Source: Gammaproteobacteria bacterium (lineage in GTDB: Bacteria > Pseudomonadota > Gammaproteobacteria > Granulosicoccales > Granulosicoccaceae). Taken from it: a DNA stretch of 6,379 nucleotides. A program made the position numbers and the translations under genes. The stretch lies in assembly GCA_019634245.1 (NCBI GenBank), contig JAHQVR010000047.1, positions 1 to 6,379 on the forward strand. The letters run 5' to 3'. The notes below the pieces were generated by a model. The model saw only the letters and a list, made by a program, of their open reading frames with translations. It was not told the origin of the DNA and made no database searches. This document shows, piece by piece, positions 1-5,746 of the stretch (position 1 is its first letter; the number at the start of each line of letters is the position of its first letter).

Positions 1-224
1 ACATGAGTCAAACCTCAATACTGTCGCAAATCACAGCGCCAACAATCATCATTGTTGGTGAGGATGATCCAGCCTGTACGGTCGCACAATCGAAAGTGCT
101 TGAACAACACATCAAGGGATCTGAACTGCTTATATTAAAAAACGCCGCGCACCTGTCCAATATCGAGCAGACAGACAAGTTCAACGACGCGATGGTGGGT
201 TTTTTAAAAAATAGTCCACGATGA
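1..224 (+). CDS. Alpha/beta hydrolase, C-terminal fragment (3-oxoadipate enol-lactonase-like)
   Basis: This is the last 73 or so residues of an alpha/beta-hydrolase whose start lies left of the window. The fragment runs strand-turn-helix-strand as at the end of this fold. It has a GEDDP motif (Asp at 66-68, the usual acid of the triad) and an AAHLSNIEQ motif (His at 150-152, the usual base), followed by a final amphipathic helix. The pairing of 'G-x-x-DP' with 'AAHLSNxEQ' is typical of 3-oxoadipate enol-lactonases (PcaD) and close relatives, which hydrolyse the enol-lactone late in the beta-ketoadipate pathway in the cytoplasm. The nucleophile elbow and cap domain are outside the window, so the substrate is uncertain. 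Other small esterases or C-C hydrolases would look similar here. An ATG at position 3 is internal to the fold and is not the start. The gene converges on the esterase gene to its right. Confidence 0.8.
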   Translation, partial: MSQTSILSQITAPTIIIVGEDDPACTVAQSKVLEQHIKGSELLILKNAAHLSNIEQTDKFNDAMVGFLKNSPR

Positions 225-245
225 GATCATGCCCAGCATTTGTAT

Positions 246-318
246 CGATCCCCTCGTCCGGGGGTTGTTCGCCTACTTATGAATAAGCGAACAACCCTTA
301 CTTGGACGAATATGATCG
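246..318. terminator. Long nested hairpin between convergent genes, possible two-way terminator
   Basis: A perfect 11-bp stem pairs GGGTTGTTCGC (262-272) with GCGAACAACCC (287-297) across a 14-base loop. It is flanked by further in-register arms: TCGTCC (254-259) with GGACGA (304-309), and CGATC (246-250) with GATCG (314-318). It fills almost all of the gap between the hydrolase stop (224) and the esterase stop (320), which is where a shared terminator would sit. Neither side has a run of T residues after the stem, so it is not a textbook intrinsic terminator. It may protect 3' ends or stop polymerase by stem strength alone. Confidence 0.55.
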
Positions 319-319
319 A

Positions 320-2017
320 CTACTGACACTCGAAACTTGCAGCATCCTCTTCATCACCGCTTGTGTATACCGCTTTTGTGGGGTAAAGGCACAATGGTCG
401 AGATCGGCTGGTAGACCACCCCTGGCTTATCACATCATCATTCGTTTCCTGAACATTAGCCACAATACTTGATGGAGCTTGTCCTTTTTCTACCCAGTCA
501 ACCAATGTCATCAACGCATCGTACTGGTCCGTTGCCGGTCCGCCCCTTGTATGCCCCATGCCTGGAACTAAAAACAGGCGTGCGAAATCTTCAGCATTGT
601 TTTGATAAGCGGAATCAAGGGCTTGATACCAGTTAACGGTATCCTGCATTGAAAACACGCCATCCGATGCGCCGTGAGTAATCAGCATTTTAGCTCCACG
701 TGCACGCAAGGTGTCCAAGTTGGTGGGATTTGGTGGAGTCATAAAGCTCATTGAACTTTCTGTGTAAGTTTCGTCAGTTGCAAAAATGGCTTCAGCGGCC
801 GCATCAATATCCAGTGCCATCGCATAGGCAAACGTATCAGCTTCAGGTGGGTTGGGAGGCGTGGCAAATATATAGCCATACGCGACCGCATCACGCTGAT
901 TGTTTACTGAAAATTCGAACTTCCAGTCTGCCCAGTTTTGTTGCTGAATGCCCGGGTCGTACACCCATGAGCTGTAAATTTCGTCACCGTTTGTTTTTTT
1001 CGCACCGTCAAATACGTTTGCGACAACATCCAACTGCGCGGTTGACAAACAAGTGCCATCACGTTCACCTGCACAAACTGGTACATCGCTGGATAAATCA
1101 AAAGTACTTTGACAACCATAGATGTCCTGTACCATGCCATCGGCTAGTCCATCCAAGGAATCACATTTCTCAAGTAGTTTAGCTGCGATGACTTCGCGTT
1201 CCGATTTAATTAACGCTGAAGCCAGGCCGGTGTCAGGGTCAGTTGGAATGCCTTGTTCTGTGGCGACCGTATTCCACTGCTGCGCGCCCCACAGCTGAGC
1301 GACCGCAGCCTTGGGTAGATTAAAACCGGGGGCAACAGCGACGATACCGTCGTATTCATCAGGGTAGCGTGATGCAGCCACCATTGCGTGTCGACCGCCA
1401 TTGGAGCTGCCCCCAATGTAGGACCGGTCTGGACCTTTTCCATACGCACTGGTGATCAAGGCTTTTGCCATTGGCGTAAGTGTCCCGACAGCCTGGTAAC
1501 CGTAGTCAAGCCTTGCTTGAGGATCAAGGCCAAAGTCTGCTGAGCGGGTGGGATGGCCAGCATCTGAACTTATAATGGCAAATCCGTGTTGCAACGCGTT
1601 CACCTGTGGCGAACCGATTCGACCAACCGCCGCCGCTACGTTGCCATCTGTCCCGCCGTTACCTTGATACAAGAAGCGCCCATTCCAGTTGCCGGGAAGG
1701 CTCATTGCAAACTTGATGGCATACTGATTACCATCGACGGTACTGGTACGCTCATTCATCTGCCCAGTAACCGTGCAGTACTCAGGGTCTGGTGTAGCTT
1801 CAGCAACAACGATTGCCTCTGTCAAGGTAGTTGAAGCGAAACTGAAGTCTGAAACCAGGCTTTCGCACTGTTGACGTGTGGCAGGAACTGCTTCAGTCAA
1901 TGATGGCAATTCTGCCGACGTACCATCATTACTACTTTCGTCATTGCTGCTACAAGCTGAAATCAATACTGCGCTAACAATCGTACTTAACAGTAAATGG
2001 TTATGCTTACAATACAT
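320..2017 (-). CDS. Tannase/feruloyl esterase (MHETase-like) family lipoprotein
   Basis: This 565-residue secreted serine esterase matches the tannase family in length and layout. The first 22 residues are a lipoprotein signal: Lys4, a hydrophobic core at 8-19, and the lipobox I-S-A-C with Cys22 as the lipid anchor. Ser at +2 suggests sorting to the outer membrane. A low-complexity Ser/Asn/Asp linker follows. The nucleophile elbow is G-S-S-N-G (203-207, catalytic Ser205), the acid is probably Asp452 in HGASD, and the base is His489 in PGMGH. A cysteine-bounded calcium loop lies at 285-302 (Asp286, Asp289, Asp293), inside the lid region of about 230-430. Cysteine pairs C51/C81, C285/C302, C315/C323 and C543/C564 fit four family disulfides. 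The family pair beside the catalytic Ser and His is absent (Ser204, Thr490). Family members cleave gallate, ferulate or MHET esters, and the substrate here is not known. The start has a good ribosome-binding site. It may be co-transcribed with the DUF3237 gene 155 bases upstream. Confidence 0.93.
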   Translation of the reverse strand: MYCKHNHLLLSTIVSAVLISACSSNDESSNDGTSAELPSLTEAVPATRQQCESLVSDFSFASTTLTEAIVVAEATPDPEYCTVTGQMNERTSTVDGNQYAIKFAMSLPGNWNGRFLYQGNGGTDGNVAAAVGRIGSPQVNALQHGFAIISSDAGHPTRSADFGLDPQARLDYGYQAVGTLTPMAKALITSAYGKGPDRSYIGGSSNGGRHAMVAASRYPDEYDGIVAVAPGFNLPKAAVAQLWGAQQWNTVATEQGIPTDPDTGLASALIKSEREVIAAKLLEKCDSLDGLADGMVQDIYGCQSTFDLSSDVPVCAGERDGTCLSTAQLDVVANVFDGAKKTNGDEIYSSWVYDPGIQQQNWADWKFEFSVNNQRDAVAYGYIFATPPNPPEADTFAYAMALDIDAAAEAIFATDETYTESSMSFMTPPNPTNLDTLRARGAKMLITHGASDGVFSMQDTVNWYQALDSAYQNNAEDFARLFLVPGMGHTRGGPATDQYDALMTLVDWVEKGQAPSSIVANVQETNDDVISQGWSTSRSRPLCLYPTKAVYTSGDEEDAASFECQ

Positions 2018-2023
2018 GTATAT

Positions 2024-2029
2024 TCCCCT
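2024..2029 (-). promoter_or_regulatory. Ribosome-binding site of the esterase gene
   Basis: On the minus strand AGGGGA lies six bases before the ATG at 2015-2017, a near-ideal distance. It supports that start, as does the complete lipoprotein signal that begins there. An A8 tract (T8 at 2029-2036 on the plus strand) sits directly upstream and could keep the site unpaired. Confidence 0.75.
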
Positions 2030-2036
2030 TTTTTTT

Positions 2037-2111
2037 CACGGATGTGCCGTGATGTTGTATTTACTAACATCGAAAAACTCCGATTTTAAGATAGACTTTC
2101 TATGAAAGTCT
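2037..2111 (-). promoter_or_regulatory. Three inverted repeats and a possible promoter upstream of the esterase
   Basis: Within the 155 bases between DUF3237 and the esterase are three dyads. CACGG-N5-CCGTG is at 2037-2051. GATGTT...AACATC is at 2051-2071. The best is a perfect 8-bp repeat with a 3-base spacer, AGACTTTC-TAT-GAAAGTCT, at 2093-2111. On the minus strand a TAAAAT hexamer (2083-2088) could be a -10 box, and no convincing -35 is present. If that hexamer is used, the 2093-2111 dyad would lie across the -15 to -35 region, where a repressor would block polymerase, and the other two dyads would fall in the 5' leader. The dyad at 2093-2111 could instead be a weak terminator for the DUF3237 gene. 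The repeats are seen directly, and their role is inferred. Confidence 0.35.
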
Positions 2112-2172
2112 TGCCCATTGCAGGTCGCATCTAAAACCATAATAGTAAATAGCTTACCCGCAAAGAAACCGC

Positions 2173-2664
2173 CTACCTTATGCTATCCATCAACCACGCT
2201 CGAACAACGACTGACATACGAGCAGGCTTCAAGGATTCAAGTGTGCCTATCAACACGCGTTTGTTTATCCAATCAAAACGCCCTGCTTCAACCGTTGCAT
2301 TAATCACTGACATGGCATAACGAGCCCCATCTCGCGATTCATCAACAATTACACGGTTGCTGATCGTAATGATCGGACCGTCTTCAATTTTCATCTCGTA
2401 GAGAGCGTTCAGCTCTTTTACACCATCTTGTCTCAACAGTTGCCGGTCAGCACCTCCTGGCAGAATAACGCCATTGAGACCATCCATATCTGAGCCGGCA
2501 TAGAAACGACCACCCAGGATTGGAACAATAAACCTCTCGCCTGCGGCAATTGAGCCAAGCGATTCGCGCGGCGCAATATCGATTATGGCAGTCCAGACCA
2601 ATCGCGCATAGGGTGCTTGTAATGGTGTTTTCTTTAGAATATCGTAGTCGTCATGTATGTCCAT
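2173..2664 (-). CDS. DUF3237 (UPF0311) family protein
   Basis: This 163-residue protein has no signal peptide or membrane segment and matches the DUF3237 family in length and motif order. The matching motifs are IVPILGGRF (46-54), the hallmark LPGGADRQLLR (68-78), the acidic DG turn (95-96), SNR (102-104), and RFDWINKRVLIG (129-140) near the C-terminus. The family folds as a small beta barrel. I know of no firm general enzymatic role for it, though members often sit beside catabolic genes. The ATG at 2662-2664 is the only reasonable start, because the next Met is residue 60 inside the conserved core. A purine-rich GGCGGAG precedes it by about two bases, closer than usual. It is transcribed divergently from the TRAP operon and in the same direction as the esterase, so it could be the first gene of a two-gene unit. 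A specific function should not be assigned. Confidence 0.85.
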   Translation of the reverse strand: MDIHDDYDILKKTPLQAPYARLVWTAIIDIAPRESLGSIAAGERFIVPILGGRFYAGSDMDGLNGVILPGGADRQLLRQDGVKELNALYEMKIEDGPIITISNRVIVDESRDGARYAMSVINATVEAGRFDWINKRVLIGTLESLKPARMSVVVRAWLMDSIR

Positions 2665-2670
2665 TGCTCC

Positions 2671-2740
2671 GCCAGTATATAAGTCACAGTGGGTAACTCA
2701 AGGGCCAGTTGAAATTAATAGCTTACAAAGAGACACTGGC
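2671..2740. repeat. Repeated GCCAGT half-sites in the divergent promoter region
   Basis: GCCAGT occurs at 2671-2676 and again at 2704-2709, exactly 33 bases apart. Its inverse ACTGGC lies at 2735-2740. The second and third copies form an inverted pair about three helical turns apart centre to centre. The set lies between the divergent DUF3237 and dctP starts, where an operator controlling both would be expected. Six-base repeats can occur by chance, so this is only suggestive. Confidence 0.25.
2674..2701 (-). promoter_or_regulatory. Candidate sigma-70 promoter for the DUF3237 gene
   Basis: On the minus strand TTGAGT (2696-2701) and TATACT (2674-2679) are separated by 16 bases. They match the consensus at four and five of six positions. 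Initiation would fall near 2667, only a few bases before the ATG at 2664, so the transcript would be almost leaderless and would lose part of the GGAG site. Either the real promoter is elsewhere or the gene is read from a very short leader. Confidence 0.35.
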
Positions 2741-2761
2741 TCCTCGTTTTGTCAATGCACC

Positions 2762-2767
2762 AGGAGG
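2762..2767 (+). promoter_or_regulatory. Strong ribosome-binding site of dctP
   Basis: A perfect AGGAGG lies eight bases before the ATG at 2776. It fixes the start there rather than at the in-frame TTG (2749) or ATG (2755), both of which would place this site inside the coding region. It is the only consensus site in the three-gene operon. Confidence 0.85.
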
Positions 2768-2775
2768 AAATAACT

Positions 2776-3789
2776 ATGTTTAAACATTTGCGTTTAGGAT
2801 TTATAACTTTACTTGCAACCGGTTTCTCTATAAGCGCCAGTGAGCCTGCCGTTTCAGCGGATAAGCTCGTCATTTCCACAGCAACACCACCTCAGCACAT
2901 GCAGACAACCACCATGCGCTGGTTTGCAGAAGAGCTTACAAAACGCTCTGAGGGAAATCTTGAAACAGAAGTTTTCGACTCGAGCCAATTATACAACGCA
3001 CGTGATGTCGGCAAAGCGGTTGCCCGTGGCGATGTGGGTATGGCGACCGTACCGTCTCCATACCTTAGTCGTGTAGAGGCAAATATCAATGTACTGGATT
3101 TACCCGTACTAAACGGCATGAGTGAAGATGCAAGAGCCGCAATGCTCGACGGAGCACTCGGAACCATGCTCAACGATAAACTCAGCGCCAAGATGGGTGT
3201 TGTGGTACCCGGCAATTGGCCAATCCTTGGGCGTGTTTACTACTGGTCCACTGAAAAGCCGCTAACAAACTTTGAGGAATTTAAAGACATGCAGGTTCGC
3301 ATACCCGGCGGTGCAGCCCCAGCTGCCCGCGTAGAAGGCATGGGTGGTGTGCCGGTTGTTATGCCAGGCTCAGACATGCCGCTTGCCCTTCAGCAAGGCA
3401 CCGTAGATGCGACAATGGCGAGTATCGAATCTGTGGTAACACAGAAACTTACTGATGTTGGCATCAAGTATGGATTCTGGGATCAAGGCATTGTCGGATT
3501 TCTGATACCGATAGTCAGTCAGAGTTACTGGGATAGTTTAAACGACGAAGAACAGTCAATTTTTACACAAGTATGGAATGAAGGAGTAGAGACACAGCGA
3601 AAAGCTGCGATCGCGCTTGATGGTGAGTATCGCGACACGTTAAAAGAGTTGGGAGTGACTATTTCCGATGCCACAACCGCTGATGCGGAAGCAATGAAAG
3701 ACCAGATGATGCCAATGCAGCAAAAGATCGTAGATAAGTATGAGATCGCACCCGAAATCCTGGATCTTGCGGTTACAGCCACAAAGTAA
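2776..3789 (+). CDS. dctP: TRAP transporter substrate-binding protein, DctP family
   Basis: This 337-residue periplasmic binding protein captures an organic acid and delivers it to the DctQ-DctM membrane pair encoded just downstream. A Sec signal covers about residues 1-28: K and R at the N-terminus, a hydrophobic core at 8-20, and probable cleavage near AVSA-DK. The mature protein opens with the LVISTATPP strand. It carries the family region LGRVYYWSTEKPLT (151-164) and then FKDMQVRIPGG (169-179). Arg175 in VRIP aligns with the conserved arginine that binds the substrate carboxylate in DctP/SiaP proteins. Arg153 matches the second arginine seen in many acid-binding members. The helix motif LALQQGTVDATMAS (203-216) follows. 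The product should therefore bind a carboxylate, but whether that is a dicarboxylate, a keto acid or an aromatic acid cannot be told. The start is set by AGGAGG at 2762-2767. Confidence 0.93.
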   Translation: MFKHLRLGFITLLATGFSISASEPAVSADKLVISTATPPQHMQTTTMRWFAEELTKRSEGNLETEVFDSSQLYNARDVGKAVARGDVGMATVPSPYLSRVEANINVLDLPVLNGMSEDARAAMLDGALGTMLNDKLSAKMGVVVPGNWPILGRVYYWSTEKPLTNFEEFKDMQVRIPGGAAPAARVEGMGGVPVVMPGSDMPLALQQGTVDATMASIESVVTQKLTDVGIKYGFWDQGIVGFLIPIVSQSYWDSLNDEEQSIFTQVWNEGVETQRKAAIALDGEYRDTLKELGVTISDATTADAEAMKDQMMPMQQKIVDKYEIAPEILDLAVTATK

Positions 3790-3802
3790 TTGCAACTGAA
3801 TT

Positions 3803-4306
3803 ATGGCGCGTCTCACAGACTTTCTTGACCGGCTGGTTGGATGGCTAGCTGCAGCAGCGCTGGGCATAAGCCTGGCACTGCTCGCATTTAGTGTATTTGC
3901 CCGTTACGTTGTTCCATCTTTACAGCCAATCTGGGTGTTTGAGATCTGCATTTTCCTATTAGTTTGGGCGATATTGCTCGGTGTGGTGCGTGTTGAAAAA
4001 CGTGGAGAGCACATTCGAGTTGATTTCCTTTTTAGTCTTTTCGGCAAACGTGGTCGTTTTTTAGCCGAACTTTTATCGCTTATCTTCGCTGTGGCGGTCG
4101 CTGTCCTCTTTATTTACTCGGGATCGATAGTTGTACAGGAAGCAATGCGTTGGGAAGAGATGACAGAAGCCGGACTGCCTTTATGGGTGTTATACGCAGC
4201 ACTAGCGGTGAGTTTTTTTATTCACCTAATATTTATTCTTGAGCGTATATATCTTCTGGTTTTGGGCGGAGAAAGCGCCCTGACCCGCCATAGCCAGCTG
4301 GACTAA
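3803..4306 (+). CDS. dctQ: TRAP transporter small permease subunit, DctQ family
   Basis: This 167-residue inner-membrane protein has the four hydrophobic segments expected of DctQ, at about 11-37, 42-64, 87-112 and 127-153. Between segments two and three is the conserved region RVEKRGEHIRVDFL (63-76), with His70 and Arg72-Val73-Asp74. Glu47 and Trp55 lie in segment two, as is usual for the family. DctQ pairs with DctM and is needed for transport, probably as a scaffold that helps dock the binding protein. It starts 13 bases after the dctP stop. It has no recognisable ribosome-binding site, which suggests translational coupling or lower expression than dctP. It ends in tandem stops (TAA TAA) and is in the same reading frame as dctM. 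Confidence 0.9.
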   Translation: MARLTDFLDRLVGWLAAAALGISLALLAFSVFARYVVPSLQPIWVFEICIFLLVWAILLGVVRVEKRGEHIRVDFLFSLFGKRGRFLAELLSLIFAVAVAVLFIYSGSIVVQEAMRWEEMTEAGLPLWVLYAALAVSFFIHLIFILERIYLLVLGGESALTRHSQLD

Positions 4307-4312
4307 TAAAGC

Positions 4313-5602
4313 ATGGAGATTCTGCTTGGCCTGGCTATTGTTTTAGCGCTACTGGCACTTGGCACGCCGATTTATCTCGTGCTGATGGGAGTTGCCTCGG
4401 TCCTGCTCATTGTAGACGGCCGCTCTGTCGCAGGTCTTGGACAGCATGTGCTCGATCATCTCAACACACCAATCCTCGTTGCAGTTCCATTTTTTATTCT
4501 TGCTGCAGTGCTTATGCAACGAGGCAATTTGGCTCGGGTGTTATTCAACGCTGCCTTGTCGTGGATTGGGTGGTTACCGGGCGGACTTGCAATTGCTGGA
4601 GTTGGTGCGACTGCTGTTTTTGCAGCCATTACCGGCTCATCTGCAGCAACTACCATGGCAATGGGCACATTACTGGTACCCATCATGCAAGAGCGGGGAT
4701 ACAACCGTTCCTTTGCCATGGGTCTGACTGCCGCCGCCGGTACATTGGGAATTTTGATACCCCCTAGCCTGCCGATGTTGCTGTTTGGGCTGATTGCGGA
4801 AGAATCCATACCAAGGTTGTTTTTGGGAGGGTTAATCCCAGGACTAATGCAAGCAACCCTATTTGCGCTTTACATCTTCTTTGTTGCTAATCGCGTAGGG
4901 GGCTCTTCGGAGCCGATGGTGAGCCGTGAAACTTTTATTAAAACCAACGTGCATGCATTCCCGGCACTGCTAATACCTATCATTGTTCTGGGCGGTATCT
5001 ACGGCGGATTTGTCACACTCACCGAAGCAGCTGTCCTTGGTGCCTTGGTGGCACTTATCGCAGTACTTTTTGTTTACAAAACTTCAAAACTGCGCGATAT
5101 TTCTGCGATGTTCACAGAAGCGATAGACCGGACATCTGTGATCATACTGATTATTATGGGTGCGACGCTTGTCTCCGCTTGGATTATAAAATCCGGAGTA
5201 CCTCAACAGTTTGCACAGGACATCGTAGCAAGCGACCTTACCGCCTGGCAGTTTCTATTAATCATGAATGGCTGCCTGATACTGCTGGGTATGTTTCTTG
5301 AAGGGGTCGCAATCATACTTATTGTAGTGCCGGTAGTCTTTGTGGTTGTCAAGGAGCTGGGTATAGACATGACACATTTTGCTGTAGTCATGGTAATCAA
5401 CATTGAGCTCGCTCTGCTGTCGCCGCCAATTGGGCTTAATCTTTTCGTAATGTCAAATGTGACCGGTAGGCCGGTTGGAGAGGTATTGCGCGGAACAATT
5501 CCGTTCTTTCTGATTATGTTCGGTCTACTAATGTTGGTAACGTTTTTTCCGGTCCTTTCAACGTGGTTGCCCAATCTGGTTTACGGCCAGCCTAGCAGCT
5601 AG
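4313..5602 (+). CDS. dctM: TRAP transporter large permease subunit, DctM family
   Basis: This 429-residue, highly hydrophobic inner-membrane protein is full length for DctM, the subunit that moves substrate together with sodium. It has about a dozen membrane segments plus re-entrant hairpins. The first half contains ITGSSAATTMAMG (106-118) and the signature AAAGTLGILIPPSLPMLLFG (140-159), followed by IPRLFLGGLIPGLM (166-179). The second half contains the pseudo-symmetric FVTLTEAAVLGAL (233-245), GMFLEGVAIILIVVPV (326-341) and ELALLSPPIGLNLFV (365-379). The Gly/Ser-rich and Pro-Pro loops correspond to the two helical hairpins that form the sodium and substrate sites in this family. It starts six bases after the dctQ stop and has no clear ribosome-binding site. 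A hairpin covers its stop codon. Nothing looks broken. Confidence 0.93.
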   Translation: MEILLGLAIVLALLALGTPIYLVLMGVASVLLIVDGRSVAGLGQHVLDHLNTPILVAVPFFILAAVLMQRGNLARVLFNAALSWIGWLPGGLAIAGVGATAVFAAITGSSAATTMAMGTLLVPIMQERGYNRSFAMGLTAAAGTLGILIPPSLPMLLFGLIAEESIPRLFLGGLIPGLMQATLFALYIFFVANRVGGSSEPMVSRETFIKTNVHAFPALLIPIIVLGGIYGGFVTLTEAAVLGALVALIAVLFVYKTSKLRDISAMFTEAIDRTSVIILIIMGATLVSAWIIKSGVPQQFAQDIVASDLTAWQFLLIMNGCLILLGMFLEGVAIILIVVPVVFVVVKELGIDMTHFAVVMVINIELALLSPPIGLNLFVMSNVTGRPVGEVLRGTIPFFLIMFGLLMLVTFFPVLSTWLPNLVYGQPSS

Positions 5603-5610
5603 GGCCTGGC
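5586..5610 (+). terminator. Hairpin spanning the dctM stop codon
   Basis: GCCAG-CCTAG (5586-5595) pairs with CTAGG-(GC)-CTGGC (5599-5610). This makes a ten-pair stem with a two-base bulge and a three-base CAG loop. The dctM TAG (5600-5602) lies inside the right arm. It is followed by AATTACGATATT, with no T run. It may protect the operon's 3' end or contribute to termination together with the hairpin at 5668-5705. Confidence 0.4.
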
Positions 5611-5667
5611 AATTACGATATTGGAAACATCGAAGAGCTAAATTAACTGAGCCGAATTGTGTTACGA

Positions 5668-5705
5668 CCCGCGTAGATACCGATCAGACACGATATTTAC
5701 GCGGG
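5668..5705. terminator. Stable hairpin between convergent dctM and the right-hand gene
   Basis: CCCGCGTAGATA (5668-5679) pairs with TATTTACGCGGG (5694-5705). One G-T pair is included, and two further pairs lie inside after one mismatch, leaving an eight-base loop. It sits midway between the dctM stop (5602) and the stop of the minus-strand gene (5747), the expected place for a shared two-way terminator. As at 246-318, no T run follows on either strand, so the terminator role rests on position and stem strength. Confidence 0.5.
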
Positions 5706-5746
5706 CGCAACAGTAAAACCGCTAGCTTTTCAAAACACAAATGAGA

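Noticed and set aside
3..5. ATG at 3 as a true start of the hydrolase
   Set aside because: The protein from here lacks the nucleophile and cap of an alpha/beta-hydrolase and begins mid-fold, so the gene is cut by the window edge.
1586..2105. Plus-strand open frames at 1586-1834 and 1878-2105
   Set aside because: They lie antisense to the esterase gene and their translations lack recognisable structure.
2118..2303. Plus-strand 61-residue open frame
   Set aside because: It overlaps the 3' end of DUF3237 antisense, has no convincing ribosome-binding site and resembles no protein.
2735..2765. Sigma-54 promoter for the TRAP operon (CTGGCTCCTCGTTTTGTC)
   Set aside because: The -24 GG is present but the -12 dinucleotide at the required spacing is TG rather than GC, and initiation would fall on the ribosome-binding site.
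2749..2775. Earlier in-frame starts for dctP (TTG at 2749, ATG at 2755)
   Set aside because: They would put the perfect AGGAGG inside the coding region and add acidic residues ahead of the signal peptide. The ATG at 2776 has ideal spacing.
4456..4809. 117-residue minus-strand open frame inside dctM
   Set aside because: It overlaps a clear DctM coding region and has no family features. It is an out-of-frame shadow.
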